DNA from: Methylobacterium sp. J-077
Lineage (GTDB): Bacteria > Pseudomonadota > Alphaproteobacteria > Rhizobiales > Beijerinckiaceae
DNA length: 64,000 bases
Reading direction: 5' to 3'
Assembly: GCF_022829365.1 (NCBI RefSeq)
Contig: NZ_JAKSYJ010000254.1
Location: 1-64,000, forward strand
Under the pieces are notes generated by a model. The model did not search any database. It was not told the origin of the DNA and saw only the letters and a program-made list of their open reading frames with translations. Below, piece by piece: positions 43,600-52,954 of the stretch. Position 1 is the first letter of the stretch, and every line of letters starts with the position of its first letter. The translations under genes and the position numbers were made by a program.

Positions 43600-43884
43600 T
43601 CAAGACCCCTCCCCGGCGGGAGCAGCAGCCTCGGCATCCTCAGTCGCGCCGGAGCCGTCGAGCGACTTGGCCAGCTCCATCAGCACCTCTTCGACCATGG
43701 GCGGCCACGGCACCTTCTCTTCGTCCAGGAGCCGCGCCGCCCCGACCAGGGCGTTGATCTGCTCCTCATAGACCGGCCGCTGGACCAGCTGTGCGTATCG
43801 CACCCGGGCAGCCAGGGCGGTCGCGAGGCGCTGGACTTCTGCGATCCGTGCGCTCGACGCGCCGGCGCCATCCCGGTTGCCCAT
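43600..43884 (-). CDS. Hypothetical protein
   Basis: 94 residues, soluble and helical (ARIAEVQRLATALAARVRYAQ, then EEQINALVGAARLLDEEK) with an acidic Ala-rich tail. The ATG at 43884 has a good ribosome site (GGGTGAGG). No family recognised. One of several small genes in this segment. Confidence 0.6.
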   Translation of the reverse strand: MGNRDGAGASSARIAEVQRLATALAARVRYAQLVQRPVYEEQINALVGAARLLDEEKVPWPPMVEEVLMELAKSLDGSGATEDAEAAAPAGEGS

Positions 43885-43997
43885 GCCTCACCCCTTTCGG
43901 ATCCTCGCGGGGTCTAGATAGGCCCCAGGACATGTGCGCGGGGCAATCCCGGTCGGCTCAAGTCACTGACGAACATCGTCCCGGGCATCAGGATCGG

Positions 43998-44081
43998 TTA
44001 CCAGGCCTGCAGGCTGTGGCCGCCAGCCAAGAAAAAGACCGCGGCGGCGACTATGACCGCGAGGAAGTCGCGCCTCCGCAT
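43998..44081 (-). CDS. Orphan 27-residue signal-peptide-like ORF (uncertain)
   Basis: ATG at 44081 encodes MRRRDFLAVIVAAAVFFLAG and a few more residues, then stops. This looks like the twin-arginine/Sec leader of a periplasmic binding protein with nothing after it. There is no convincing ribosome site. It is either a remnant or a tiny membrane peptide. The rest of 43885-44253 shows no gene. Confidence 0.3.
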   Translation of the reverse strand: MRRRDFLAVIVAAAVFFLAGGHSLQAW

Positions 44082-44253
44082 TGCGGCCCGTACCGGTCGG
44101 GGCGGATCGCACGGGGCGCCGGATATCTCGGTCCTTGCGTCCGAGAGGAACCGCGTCAGGCCCTCTGGCAAAGCGCTGCTGACGGCGGGTCGCCTGTATC
44201 GGCTGTGCCTCGGCCGATCGAGGCCCACGGCTCGGCGCGTGCTCACGGCGCCC

Positions 44254-44607
44254 TCAGCTCGACCGGCGCGCATCCTCGATGCGCTGAGGTGCGGCGTCGG
44301 CGAGGAGTTTCCGCTTTCCGGATCGATGGCGGACGAAATCGTCCAGCGGCTTGCAGACCGGCAGGCTCGGCGGATCGCTCGATATGGCTATCACGCCGTC
44401 CGGCTGCGACAGATCCTCGGGCAGTTCGACCCGCTGGCCAACCAGATAGGCCTCCAGATCGATGAGGCGGTGACGCAATCGCCAGATATCGTTCTCGACG
44501 CCGTTCAACTGAACCAGCAGATCGGAGACGGTTCCCTCACGGGCCGCGATGGCTGACAGGACGCTGGCCCGCTCGTTCAGCAGCACAGCCTTGACGGTCG
44601 GGTTCAT
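44254..44607 (-). CDS. Hypothetical protein
   Basis: 117 residues from the ATG at 44607, chosen for AAGGGG 6 bp upstream. The central part (LLVQLNGVENDIWRLRHRLIDLEAYL) is a likely coiled coil or helical hairpin, and the C-terminus is basic. No family recognised. Confidence 0.55.
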   Translation of the reverse strand: MNPTVKAVLLNERASVLSAIAAREGTVSDLLVQLNGVENDIWRLRHRLIDLEAYLVGQRVELPEDLSQPDGVIAISSDPPSLPVCKPLDDFVRHRSGKRKLLADAAPQRIEDARRSS

Positions 44608-44827
44608 GCTGAGCCCCTTGATCATGACGGTGCCAGTAACCGGCCTTACTGCTTAGCCAGCAAGCCTCAAAAGGGATGAGCCGATACCCCGGATGGCGGG
44701 GCCAGGTTCTCGGCAACTCGGGACCCCCTCCATGATGAGCCCGGCCGCTCGACCGTTCCCAAGCGACGGAACTTTCGACCGACAGGTGCGTCGGCTCCAC
44801 GCAGACGAAAAGCGCCGAGCGGTTATC

Positions 44828-45094
44828 ATGCGCGCGCCCTTGAAGATCGCCACGCTCGTCATTCTGGCCTTGGGCAGCCAGCCAAGCTGGGCCCAATCCA
44901 TAAGCCAGACTGGAACCGGCGGCGGTCCGGCCACGGCCGCCAAGGCACCCCACACCGCGGCCACTGGGCAGACGGTGCCGAACCCAAGCGCGCTCGGCCC
45001 CAAAGAGACCGGCAGCATCGAGCGGCGTAGCCCAGTCGAGCAACGCAACGACGCGATCACCCGCGGCATCTGCATCGGCTGCGCACACGATTAG
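44828..45094 (+). CDS. Small secreted hypothetical protein
   Basis: 88 residues with a signal peptide (MRAPLKIATLVILALGSQPS, cleavage near SWAQS). The rest is a Gly/Thr/Pro-rich low-complexity exported chain ending in a C-x2-C pair (GICIGCAHD) that might bind a metal or form a disulfide. ATG at 44828. No known family. Confidence 0.6.
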   Translation: MRAPLKIATLVILALGSQPSWAQSISQTGTGGGPATAAKAPHTAATGQTVPNPSALGPKETGSIERRSPVEQRNDAITRGICIGCAHD

Positions 45095-45120
45095 CGGCCC
45101 GTTAATAGGGCAGAGGTCTT

Positions 45121-45363
45121 CTAGCTCTCTGCCCGCAGGCTCTTGATGATGCGGCTGGCGATCTTGCGCACGGCGGCGTCGTCGCGCGCGGCGCCCTCGG
45201 CCCGGTCCCATAGGTGGTCCAGGCTGCGGTCGAGTTCGTCCAGCAGCTCCGGGTGGCGCTGGGCCAGGAAGCGGATCGTGCCGAACAGCAGATGTTCGGT
45301 CGCAATCTCGTGCCGACGGGCGTCGGCAACTTGGTCCAGCGGGTCAGATGTCGAGTCGCTCAT
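45121..45363 (-). CDS. Hypothetical protein
   Basis: 80-residue soluble helical protein (HEIATEHLLFGTIRFLAQRHPE, then a charged helix and IASRIIKSLRAES). ATG at 45363. No family recognised; similar short proteins are scattered in Methylobacterium-type genomes. Confidence 0.6.
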   Translation of the reverse strand: MSDSTSDPLDQVADARRHEIATEHLLFGTIRFLAQRHPELLDELDRSLDHLWDRAEGAARDDAAVRKIASRIIKSLRAES

Positions 45364-45470
45364 GGCAGTCCAACGATCCGCGCTTGCGCCGGTTCAGCGA
45401 CCCCGGCGCGGTGCGACGCCGCGTCCGGCGGACGCGGTGAGGCGTAAGGTCGATCTCCTGATCGGCGTCT

Positions 45471-45803
45471 TCAGCGCCGGAGGCCGCCGATCCAGGCCGT
45501 AAGCGGCTGCACGAACGCTTCCCAGGTCCGGGACCAGACCGTCCCGGATCGGCCGTCATTCGGGGGGCCGGCCGCCATGAGTGACGCCACGAAAGCGTCC
45601 TCCTGCACCTTGCATTCGTCGAGGGCGTTGCGCTCGTCACCGGCCCGGCTCTGGCCGGGAGGCTGGTGTGCGTAGGAATCCCGCAGGCAGCGGTGCCAGG
45701 CCAATTCGAGCGCCCGCGGATCGGCCGGCGCAGCCGCCGGTGCGGCCGATCCGACGTCGGTCAGGACGAGCATCGCGAAGAGGCTGAGCACGGGCATGCG
45801 CAT
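45471..45803 (-). CDS. Small secreted hypothetical protein
   Basis: 110 residues with a signal peptide (MRMPVLSLFAMLVLTDVGSA, cleavage near APAAA). The mature part has two Cys (WHRCLRDSYA, LDECKVQED) that could form a disulfide, and a C-terminal Trp-rich amphipathic segment. ATG at 45803. Function unknown. Confidence 0.6.
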   Translation of the reverse strand: MRMPVLSLFAMLVLTDVGSAAPAAAPADPRALELAWHRCLRDSYAHQPPGQSRAGDERNALDECKVQEDAFVASLMAAGPPNDGRSGTVWSRTWEAFVQPLTAWIGGLRR

Positions 45804-46041
45804 GCCGCCTGTATGCCTGATTCGGCGGTGCTCTGCCTAGAACGAACGAGCAACAGTACCGGGTCCGGCACCCGTCCGAACAAGCGCAGCGCTAAGTCCT
45901 TGATACCATACGTGCCACTCGACAGCCGGTCGGCGCCGCATCGGCTTTCTGGGTCCTGGCCGCCGAACTGCAACAGCCGCCGGCCCACCGCCTCTATATG
46001 CGGGAGGTGTCGACGCAGTGTTACGGGACCCGAGGCGCAGG

Positions 46042-46419
46042 ATGGACAAGCGGATGCTGAGCCTGGTGCGGGTCGCGGCCTGGCTCCTGGTGGCGGCGAT
46101 CGTCGCCGTCACGCTGGTGCCGATCGGCCTCCGCCCGGTGGTGACGGCCAACCCGGGCATCGAGCGGGCGGCCGCCTACGCGCTGGCCGGCCTCCTCCTG
46201 ACACTGGGCTACCCGCGGCGCTGGCCCTGGATCCTGCTCGGGGTCGTCCTCCTGGCCGGCGGCCTGGAAGCCGGCCAGACCCTGACCGGCACCCGCCACG
46301 GCCGGTTCAACGATTTTCTCGTGAAGGCGGCGGCCGCCCTCTTTGGCTGCCTCATCGGCCTCGCAGTAGCCTCCTGGGTGGACCGGCGTTCGCAGGCGCA
46401 CACGAGCGGGTTAGGTTGA
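46042..46419 (+). CDS. VanZ-like membrane protein
   Basis: 125-residue integral membrane protein with about four helices and the VanZ-like pattern (VTLVPIGLRPVV..., PGIERAAAYALAGLLLTLGYP, LEAGQTLTGTRHGRFNDFLVKAAAA). VanZ-type proteins are linked to teicoplanin resistance in Gram-positives but are widespread with unknown roles in proteobacteria. The ATG at 46042 follows GGCGCAGG; a GTG at 46018 is an alternative. Confidence 0.8.
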   Translation: MDKRMLSLVRVAAWLLVAAIVAVTLVPIGLRPVVTANPGIERAAAYALAGLLLTLGYPRRWPWILLGVVLLAGGLEAGQTLTGTRHGRFNDFLVKAAAALFGCLIGLAVASWVDRRSQAHTSGLG

Positions 46420-47097
46420 ATCTGTCGAGCTTCCCGAACGCTCCTGTCCCTGACACTCCTGCGAGGTGCTGTCATGTTCGACGCAGGCAGGCTCACGGGC
46501 GGTTCTGATTTCGGAGAACGGGGACGGGCAATCCGATCCTGCTCGTCGAGGCAGAGAAGCCGCGGTGGTTCAGCCGCGGACATCTGACCAAGCCGCGCTG
46601 GCGCGATGCCCGATTGCTTGATCTGGCTGAGGCGCCGTTGCGTGCATTGATGACCCTGGAGCGCCGCTACTGGGCGGAATACGGGTCCGCTCCAACGCGG
46701 CGGGCGGCCGTGCCGCCGGTCAAGCGCGGGGCGATCCCCACGCCGATCGGGCGCCCCGCCAACGCCTGAGCAATGACGGCGCGGAAGGGCGCGGGCCGAG
46801 CTTGAAGGACAGGGCTCGGCCCGCCTGCCGTTCGGCTTCGTGCCCCTCGAAGCCGCAGCGACACCTCGAAAGACCACGGGACGGTTAAGACATCCTGAAC
46901 GGCGACGCGCCGCACGCGGACCAACGCGCGTCGCGCCTGGGGCGACCACCGCCGCAGGGGGATCATCACTTTATTCTGGTATTCAACAGATACATCGGTC
47001 GATATCGGGTGCAATCACCTGTTTTTGCACAGATTGGCGCTTGACTACTGGCAGCCAGAGCGATGTTCATCGCATAGTCCCGCTGTGAGAGCCGCCT
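46420..47097. other. Intergenic region with a possible gene fragment
   Basis: 678 bp. On the plus strand, 46550-46770 reads as protein-like sequence (EKPRWFSRGHLTKPRWRD, then ALMTLERRYWAEYG) to a stop near 46769, but a stop codon at about 46506 precedes it and no standard start follows soon after. It may be a fragment. Bases 46965-47060 are AT-richer and are the likely promoter of the MucR homologue. Confidence 0.35.
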
Positions 47098-47598
47098 ATG
47101 AAAGACGACACCGCGTTTCCGCAAGACGATGAGGTCGATGTCATCGCTCTGACCGCCGACATCGTGTCGGCTTACGTGTCCAACAACTCCGTGCCGATGC
47201 CCGAACTGCCGACCCTGCTGGCGCGTGTTCACGAGGCGCTGACCGGCCTGGGTCAAGCGAGCACGCCTTCCGAGCCGGAGCCGAAGAAGATCACCCCCGG
47301 CCAGGTCCGGAAGTCGATCACCCCCGACGCGCTGATCAGCTTCATCGACGGCAAGCCGTACAAGACGCTGAAGCGGCACCTCACGGGGCACGGCCTCACC
47401 ATCGAGACGTATCGGGAGCGTTTCGGCCTGCCGCGCGACTACCCGACGACGGCGGCCAATTACTCGGCCATGCGCGCCGAGTTTGCCCGGACCGCGGGTT
47501 TGGGCCACAAGCGCCGGAAGCCGGCTCAGAAGGCCGCCGAGCCTGTGGAGACCGTCGAGGCGCCGGCAAAGGCCGCCCGGGCCCGCAAGCCCAGGTAG
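47098..47598 (+). CDS. MucR-family regulator without zinc-binding cysteines
   Basis: 166 residues. The N-terminal MucR domain (VIALTADIVSAYVSNNSVPM) and core (ISFIDGKPYKTLKRHLTGHG, then YRERFGLPRDYPTTAANYSAMRAEFA) are unmistakable. Both Cys of the Ros zinc finger are replaced (SFIDG in place of CLECG), so metal binding is doubtful. It ends in a Lys/Ala/Glu-rich tail (KRRKPAQKAAEPVETVEAPA). ATG at 47098. Metal-free relatives that still bind DNA are known in the family. Confidence 0.88.
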   Translation: MKDDTAFPQDDEVDVIALTADIVSAYVSNNSVPMPELPTLLARVHEALTGLGQASTPSEPEPKKITPGQVRKSITPDALISFIDGKPYKTLKRHLTGHGLTIETYRERFGLPRDYPTTAANYSAMRAEFARTAGLGHKRRKPAQKAAEPVETVEAPAKAARARKPR

Positions 47599-47628
47599 GA
47601 TTACACGCAGCCCAGAAACGAGCGACAA

Positions 47629-47661
47629 ATCGGAAGTCATCACGCGGTGACGACTTCCGAT
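47629..47661 (+). terminator. Hairpin downstream of the MucR-like gene
   Basis: A 10-bp stem ATCGGAAGTC/GACTTCCGAT (47629-47638, 47652-47661), with an inner TCAC/GTGA pair. It lies 30 bp after the stop codon. No T-run follows, so its strength as a terminator is uncertain. The remaining 47662-47939 shows no firm gene. Confidence 0.55.
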
Positions 47662-47939
47662 CATCGGGCTCTCACGGTAGATCGGCTAGCCAGGATCGGC
47701 GTTCGAACCGGCCGGCCGCGAGGAAACCCGAGATGAACCGCACGCGATGCGCCGCGGCGACCCTCTGATGCCGTCCGGAACCGACCCCGGCGCGGGCGAC
47801 CGTGCGGCGCTGTTCGGCGCGATCCGCGCGGCCGTCTGCTTCTTCGATCACGAAATCTTCGTCGCCGAACCGGCGTTCCCGGGGCCTGCGCCTGCACACG
47901 TGAACGGCCCGGAGACGGTCGCCGACGAGGAGGATCACC

Positions 47940-49253
47940 ATGGCCGAGTCTGAGATCGAACGGTCGGCGATGCGCCGCATCGGGTGGCGGCTCGTGCCGT
48001 TCCTGATCCTCGCCTACTTCGTCTCCTTCCTGGATCGGGTGAATGTCGGCTTCGCGGCCATCCAGATGAACCACGATGTCGGGCTGACCGCGACCGTGTT
48101 CGGCTGGGGCGCCGGGATCTTCTTCCTCGGCTATTTTTTGATGGAGGTGCCCAGCAACCTGATGCTGGAGCGGTTCGGGGCGCGGCTCTGGATCGCCCGG
48201 ATCATGGCGACCTGGGGCGTCATCTCCATGGCCATGGCGCTGGTGCAGGGTCCGTGGTCGTTCATCGGCCTGCGCTTCCTGCTCGGTGTGGCCGAGGCCG
48301 GTTTCTTCCCGGGCGTGATCCTGTACCTGACCTACTGGTTCCCCTCGGCCTACCGGGCGCGGATCGTCGGCATCTTCATGATCTCGATCCCGATCTCGTC
48401 GTTCCTGGGCTCGCCGATCTCCGGCGCGCTGCTCGGCCTCAGCGGCTGGGGGCTCGCCGGCTGGCAATGGCTGTTCATCCTGGAGGGCCTGCCCGCAATC
48501 CTGATGGCCGGCGCCGTACTGTGGTTCCTGCCCGACGGGCCGCGGCATGCAAAATGGCTGCCCGAGGCCGAGCGGGACTGGCTGGAGGGACGCCTGCGGG
48601 AGGAATCCGCCCGCAACGCGGCGCGCACCGGCGGGGCGGGCTCGCCGTCGCTGGGGGCGATGCTGCGCGACCGCCGTCTGATCCTATTCGCCGCGATCTA
48701 TTTCGGCTCCACCGCCAGCAGCTACGGCCTGACCTTCTGGACGCCGCAGATCGTCAAGAGCTACGGCCTGACCAATGTCGAGACCGGCCTCTTGAACAGC
48801 ATCCCCTACGGCGTCGCCTCCGTGGCGATGATCCTGTGGGGCCGGCACAGCGATCAGGTCGGCGAGCGGCGCTGGCATCTTGCCATCCCGTTCCTAGTCC
48901 TGGCGGTGGGGCTCGCGGGCGGCACGGTCCTGTCCGGCATCCTGCCGCTGGTCGGCGCGCTGACCGTGGCGGCGGTGGGCGTCTACATGCTGAAGGGGCC
49001 GTTCTGGGCCCTTGCGACCGAAGAGCTGCCACCGGCCGCGGCGGCCGCCAGCATCGCGGCGATCAACGCCGTGGGCAATCTCGGCGGCTTCCTCGGCCCC
49101 TACCTGATCGGTGCGATCAAGGACGCCACCGGCAGCTTTACCCTGGCCCTGACGCCGCTGATTCTGTTCGCCCTGATCTCGGCTGGGCTGTCGCTCGTAC
49201 CGGGCCGGGCGCGCGCCGTGCCGGCCGTGCCGGGGGCCGCGCCGGCCCGCTGA
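47940..49253 (+). CDS. MFS transporter, anion:cation symporter (ACS) family
   Basis: 437-residue, 12-helix major facilitator. The start AMRRIGWRLVPFLILAYFVSFLDRVNVGFA and segments FFLGYFLMEVPSNLMLE and GVAEAGFFPGVILYLTYWFP are typical of the tartrate/phthalate/glucarate ACS group. It probably imports an organic acid. ATG at 47940. No catabolic partner genes are adjacent, so the substrate is open. Confidence 0.92.
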   Translation: MAESEIERSAMRRIGWRLVPFLILAYFVSFLDRVNVGFAAIQMNHDVGLTATVFGWGAGIFFLGYFLMEVPSNLMLERFGARLWIARIMATWGVISMAMALVQGPWSFIGLRFLLGVAEAGFFPGVILYLTYWFPSAYRARIVGIFMISIPISSFLGSPISGALLGLSGWGLAGWQWLFILEGLPAILMAGAVLWFLPDGPRHAKWLPEAERDWLEGRLREESARNAARTGGAGSPSLGAMLRDRRLILFAAIYFGSTASSYGLTFWTPQIVKSYGLTNVETGLLNSIPYGVASVAMILWGRHSDQVGERRWHLAIPFLVLAVGLAGGTVLSGILPLVGALTVAAVGVYMLKGPFWALATEELPPAAAAASIAAINAVGNLGGFLGPYLIGAIKDATGSFTLALTPLILFALISAGLSLVPGRARAVPAVPGAAPAR

Positions 49254-49304
49254 CCGCCAGCTTATGCTAGAGCTTGCGGATAGCGGGTCTATGGAGGCGA
49301 GGAC

Positions 49305-50360
49305 GTGCGTGCTGGGTCCCGATTGTCCGAGCGCTGGTTCAACCTCGCCCTCTGGCTCGTCGCGCTGCTGTTCGCGTGGTTTTTGATCGGGCTGGGCTCC
49401 CTGGTCGTCGGTGACCTGCCTCAGGTGGAGCAGCGCTACACGCTCGAGCAGTTCCTCGAGCCCGACCAGGCCCGGGCCTCGACCGAGACTCTGAAGCAGA
49501 TCCGCCGGGACATGGACGACACCCGACGCCGGACCGGGCGGGACCAGCTCGCCCTGGAGGCGGCCCAGGCGGCGTCCGAGGGCGCCCGCGAGACCTTCGC
49601 CAACTGGCTGAAGACCCGGGACGCGACCCAGCGGGTCGATCAGGATCCCGGCCTGATCGCGCGCACGCAGCAGCTCGACGCGCTGAAAGATGCCGAGCGG
49701 GTGATCGAGGAGCGGCTGGCCGCGCTGGCCCAAACGCAAGCCGATCTGTTCGAGCGGGAGCAGGACCAGATCCGCGTCGACGATGCCCTGCGCGCGGCGG
49801 CTCAGCAAAAACGCGACGCGGCCGAGCGGCGGCAGGAACTCCGGGTGTTTGGCTACCGGCTCGCCCTGACCCTGCCGCTGCTGGCGCTCGCCGGATGGCT
49901 GCTGATGAGGCGGCGGCACACGCGCAACTGGCCGTTCGTCTGGGGCTTCGCCTTCGCCGCCGCCTTCGCGTTCTTCGTCGAGCTGGTCCCGTACATGCCG
50001 AGCTACGGCGGCTACGTGCAGTACGGCGTCGGCGTGATCGTCACGCTGGTGGGCGGGCGGGCGGCGATCAACGCCTTGCACGCCTACCGGGCGCGCCAGG
50101 CCCAGGTCGAGGCGCGGCCCAGCGAGGAGCGTCGCACCGAGATCGCCACCGATCAGGCTTTGGCCCGGCTCGCCAAGAAGGTCTGCCCGGGCTGCGAGCG
50201 GCCGGTGGCGCTCGGCGATCCGAACACGAATTTCTGCCCCCATTGCGGGCTCGGCCTATTCGAGGATTGCCCGGCCTGCACCCAGCGCAAGAGCACCTTC
50301 GAGCGCTTCTGCCACGCCTGCGGCACCCCGGGCGCGGGCGCGGTGCTGCCGGCCGCGTAG
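49305..50360 (+). CDS. Membrane protein with coiled coil and C-terminal double zinc ribbon
   Basis: 351 residues. One N-terminal helix (about 12-38) precedes a long charged coiled coil (about 60-180). Two or three more membrane helices follow (about 185-255), then a cytosolic tail with four C-x2-C knuckles (CPGC, CPHC, CPAC, CHAC) forming two zinc ribbons. The GTG at 49305 is preceded by GGAGGCGAGG. I recognise no characterised homologue; the arrangement suggests a membrane scaffold or metal-dependent sensor. It follows the MFS gene by 51 bp. Confidence 0.75.
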   Translation: MRAGSRLSERWFNLALWLVALLFAWFLIGLGSLVVGDLPQVEQRYTLEQFLEPDQARASTETLKQIRRDMDDTRRRTGRDQLALEAAQAASEGARETFANWLKTRDATQRVDQDPGLIARTQQLDALKDAERVIEERLAALAQTQADLFEREQDQIRVDDALRAAAQQKRDAAERRQELRVFGYRLALTLPLLALAGWLLMRRRHTRNWPFVWGFAFAAAFAFFVELVPYMPSYGGYVQYGVGVIVTLVGGRAAINALHAYRARQAQVEARPSEERRTEIATDQALARLAKKVCPGCERPVALGDPNTNFCPHCGLGLFEDCPACTQRKSTFERFCHACGTPGAGAVLPAA

Positions 50361-50370
50361 GGCGAGGCCC

Positions 50371-52512
50371 TCACTCGGCGGGTGCCGGCGCCGGCCGTCC
50401 GACGACCCGGCTCAGCACGCGCCCGAGCTGGTCGGCGGAATAGGGCTTGTGCAGCAGCTCGAAGCCGTGGGCGCCCTGCTGAGCCAGGCCATGGCTGTAG
50501 CCGGAGGTCAGCAGCACCGGCAGGTCCGGCAGCCGACGCGCCAGCTCCTGGGCCAGCGCCAGACCGCCCATGCCGGGCATGACCACGTCCGAGAACACCA
50601 CCTCGAACCCACCGCCGTCCCGACCGAGCCGTTCCAACGCTGCCTCGGCATTGGCCGCCCAGACGGTCTCGTAGCCGAGATCCTGCAGGATCTGGGTGGC
50701 GAACTGGCCGACCTCGACATTGTCCTCGACCACCAGGACCCGCTGCCCCGCGCCGAGGGGCAGGATCGGCGCCGGGGCGGTCTCGGCCGCGTCGATCGCG
50801 CGATCCACGTCCACCTGCGGGAGATACAGGGTGAAGGTCGCCCCCTGCCCCGGCGCGCTGGTGACGTCGACGTTGCCGCCCGATTGCTTGGCGAAGCCGA
50901 ACACCTGGGACAGGCCGAGCCCGGTGCCCTTGCCGACCTCCTTGGTGGTGAAGAACGGCTCGAACAGGCGGCCGAGATCGGCCTCCGAGATCCCGGCGCC
51001 GGTATCGGTCAGCGACACCGCCGCGAAGGCGGTGTCCGCCCCGGCATGGCCGCGGATCGCCGGCATGGTGCGGTTGCCCGCCAGCCGCAGGGTCAGGGTG
51101 CCCTCGCCGTCCATGGCGTCCCGGGCGTTGACCGCCATGTTCACCAGGGCGGTCTCGAACTGGCTGACATCGGCCCGGATGTAGCAGGGCTCGTCCGGCA
51201 CCTCGGCGATCACCCGGACCCGAGCCCCGATCACCGTATCGAGCATGTCGGCGATCCCGCGGACCTTCTGGCCGACATGGAACACCTCGGGCTTCAGCGC
51301 CTGCCGGCGCGCGAAGGCGAGGAGCTGGCCGGTGAGCTTGGCGGCGCGGTCGACCGTGTCGGAGACGGCGTCGAGGTAGCGGGCCTTGCGCGCCTCCGGC
51401 AGGTCGGGCCGGCGCAGGAAGTCCACGGAGGAGCGGATGATCGTCAGCAGGTTGTTGAAATCATGCGCCACGCCGCCGGTGAGCTGGCCGACCGCCTCCA
51501 TCTTCTGCGACTGGCGCAGGGCGTCCTCGGTCCGCATCAGTTCGCGGGTCCGCTCGGCGACGCGCTGCTCCAGCGTGTCGGTGAGGGTGCGCAGCATCAT
51601 GATGGCGCGGTCGCGCTCGGCCTCGACCGCCCGGCGGTCCTCGACGTCGATCAGCACGCCCGGGAAGCTCAGGGGCGTTCCATCCGGCCCGAGATCGACC
51701 CGGCCGTTGGCCTCGATCCAGTAATATTTCCCGTCGGTGCGCCGGACCCGGTACTGGTGCGCGTAGGCACCGCCGCGGGCGATCACCTCCTCGATCGCCG
51801 CGATCAGCCCCTGCCGATCCTCGGGATGGACCGTGCCGATCACCTGCTCCAGGCTGAGCCCAACCCGCCCGAGGGCCGGGTCCAGGCCGAAGCTGCGGGC
51901 GAAGGCCTCGTCCACGGTGAACTCGTCGGCGGGCAGATCCCACACCCAGGTGCCGATGATCGCGCCGGCCGACAGGGCGAGCTGGATCCGGTCAGCATAG
52001 AGCTGGGCCAGCGCCTGGCTCGCCTTCAGCCGCTGCTCGGCGAGCACGCGCTCGGTGGTCTCGACCACGACGGCGATGACGCCAGCCGGCTGCCCGGCCT
52101 CGTCGAGCACCGGAGAATAATCGAGGTTCATCCAGACCGGTTCGGGCCGGCCGTAGCGATGCAGGGTCAGTTCCTGGTCCTTGTAGGACAGGGTGCCGCC
52201 GGCAAGGCCGACCCGCATGACGTTGTCGTTGAAGTCGGCCACCTCGGGCCAACCCTCGCGCACCTTCGACCCCAGCAGCTGCGGATGCCGGCCGCCCGCG
52301 AAGGCCGAGTAGGCATCGTTGTAGATCATGATGCCGTCCGGCCCCCAGAGCAGCACGATCGGCACCGGCGACAGCAGCACGGTGCCGACCGCGGAACGCA
52401 GGCTCTGGGACCAGGTCTCGATCGGGCCGAGCGGCGTGGTCGCCCAGTCGTAGGCCCGGACGATCGCGCCGAGCTCGCCGCCCCCGGGCAGGATGGCCGC
52501 CTTGGCACTCAT
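50371..52512 (-). CDS. PAS hybrid histidine kinase with C-terminal receiver
   Basis: 713 residues. Two PAS-type sensor modules (about 40-155 and 175-295), a coiled coil, and a dimerisation/acceptor domain with His350 (GGVAHDFNNLLTIIR). Then an ATPase domain with N box MAVNARDAM, DTGAGIS and GKGTGLGLSQV, and a receiver with Asp at about 641 (VFSDVVMPGM). No transmembrane helix, so it senses an internal signal; PAS ligand unknown. ATG at 52512 chosen; an ATG at 52605 is possible. Its output partner is not adjacent. The 442 bp up to selO holds no supported gene. Confidence 0.9.
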   Translation of the reverse strand: MSAKAAILPGGGELGAIVRAYDWATTPLGPIETWSQSLRSAVGTVLLSPVPIVLLWGPDGIMIYNDAYSAFAGGRHPQLLGSKVREGWPEVADFNDNVMRVGLAGGTLSYKDQELTLHRYGRPEPVWMNLDYSPVLDEAGQPAGVIAVVVETTERVLAEQRLKASQALAQLYADRIQLALSAGAIIGTWVWDLPADEFTVDEAFARSFGLDPALGRVGLSLEQVIGTVHPEDRQGLIAAIEEVIARGGAYAHQYRVRRTDGKYYWIEANGRVDLGPDGTPLSFPGVLIDVEDRRAVEAERDRAIMMLRTLTDTLEQRVAERTRELMRTEDALRQSQKMEAVGQLTGGVAHDFNNLLTIIRSSVDFLRRPDLPEARKARYLDAVSDTVDRAAKLTGQLLAFARRQALKPEVFHVGQKVRGIADMLDTVIGARVRVIAEVPDEPCYIRADVSQFETALVNMAVNARDAMDGEGTLTLRLAGNRTMPAIRGHAGADTAFAAVSLTDTGAGISEADLGRLFEPFFTTKEVGKGTGLGLSQVFGFAKQSGGNVDVTSAPGQGATFTLYLPQVDVDRAIDAAETAPAPILPLGAGQRVLVVEDNVEVGQFATQILQDLGYETVWAANAEAALERLGRDGGGFEVVFSDVVMPGMGGLALAQELARRLPDLPVLLTSGYSHGLAQQGAHGFELLHKPYSADQLGRVLSRVVGRPAPAPAE

Positions 52513-52954
52513 GGCTTGCCAAGCCGGTGCGGTCGCGCGAGGGCCGTCTGCGGGGTCGGACGAGGCTTCCGATCGGCCGCGCGCACCCGGTTGCGGCTCT
52601 CGCATGCGTACAGCGCCGCCCGCGGTGCGGGCCTCGGCAAGATCGATACGAGTCCGCGCAGAGCCATGGCAGCGGCATCGCCCGTGATGACAAGTCTTAC
52701 AAGCATGCGGTCCGCCGTGCCCGCATGTTTTCGTCCAGAGGAACCATTCTGAGACCTGTCTGCCACAGTGCGGATCGACGGCGCCGGACGGGACGCGGAA
52801 ATCCCGATGCCTGGAGCGAACGCGCTTCCCCGCGGTTCGGTCGCAAAACCGGCCGGATGTTCGGCGGCGTGACTGTGCGGGTGGAACGACGCGTGGCCTG
52901 AACCGTCTTCCATCGGCGGCGGTCGCGCTTGCTGGCCGCCGGACGCGTTCATAG

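Noticed and set aside
47747..47953. Possible 68-residue gene just before the MFS gene
   Set aside because: It overlaps the MFS start in another frame, lacks a clear ribosome site, and matches nothing recognised.
50449..52752. 767-codon open frame opposite the hybrid kinase
   Set aside because: The minus-strand frame has every kinase motif in order; the plus-strand one has none.
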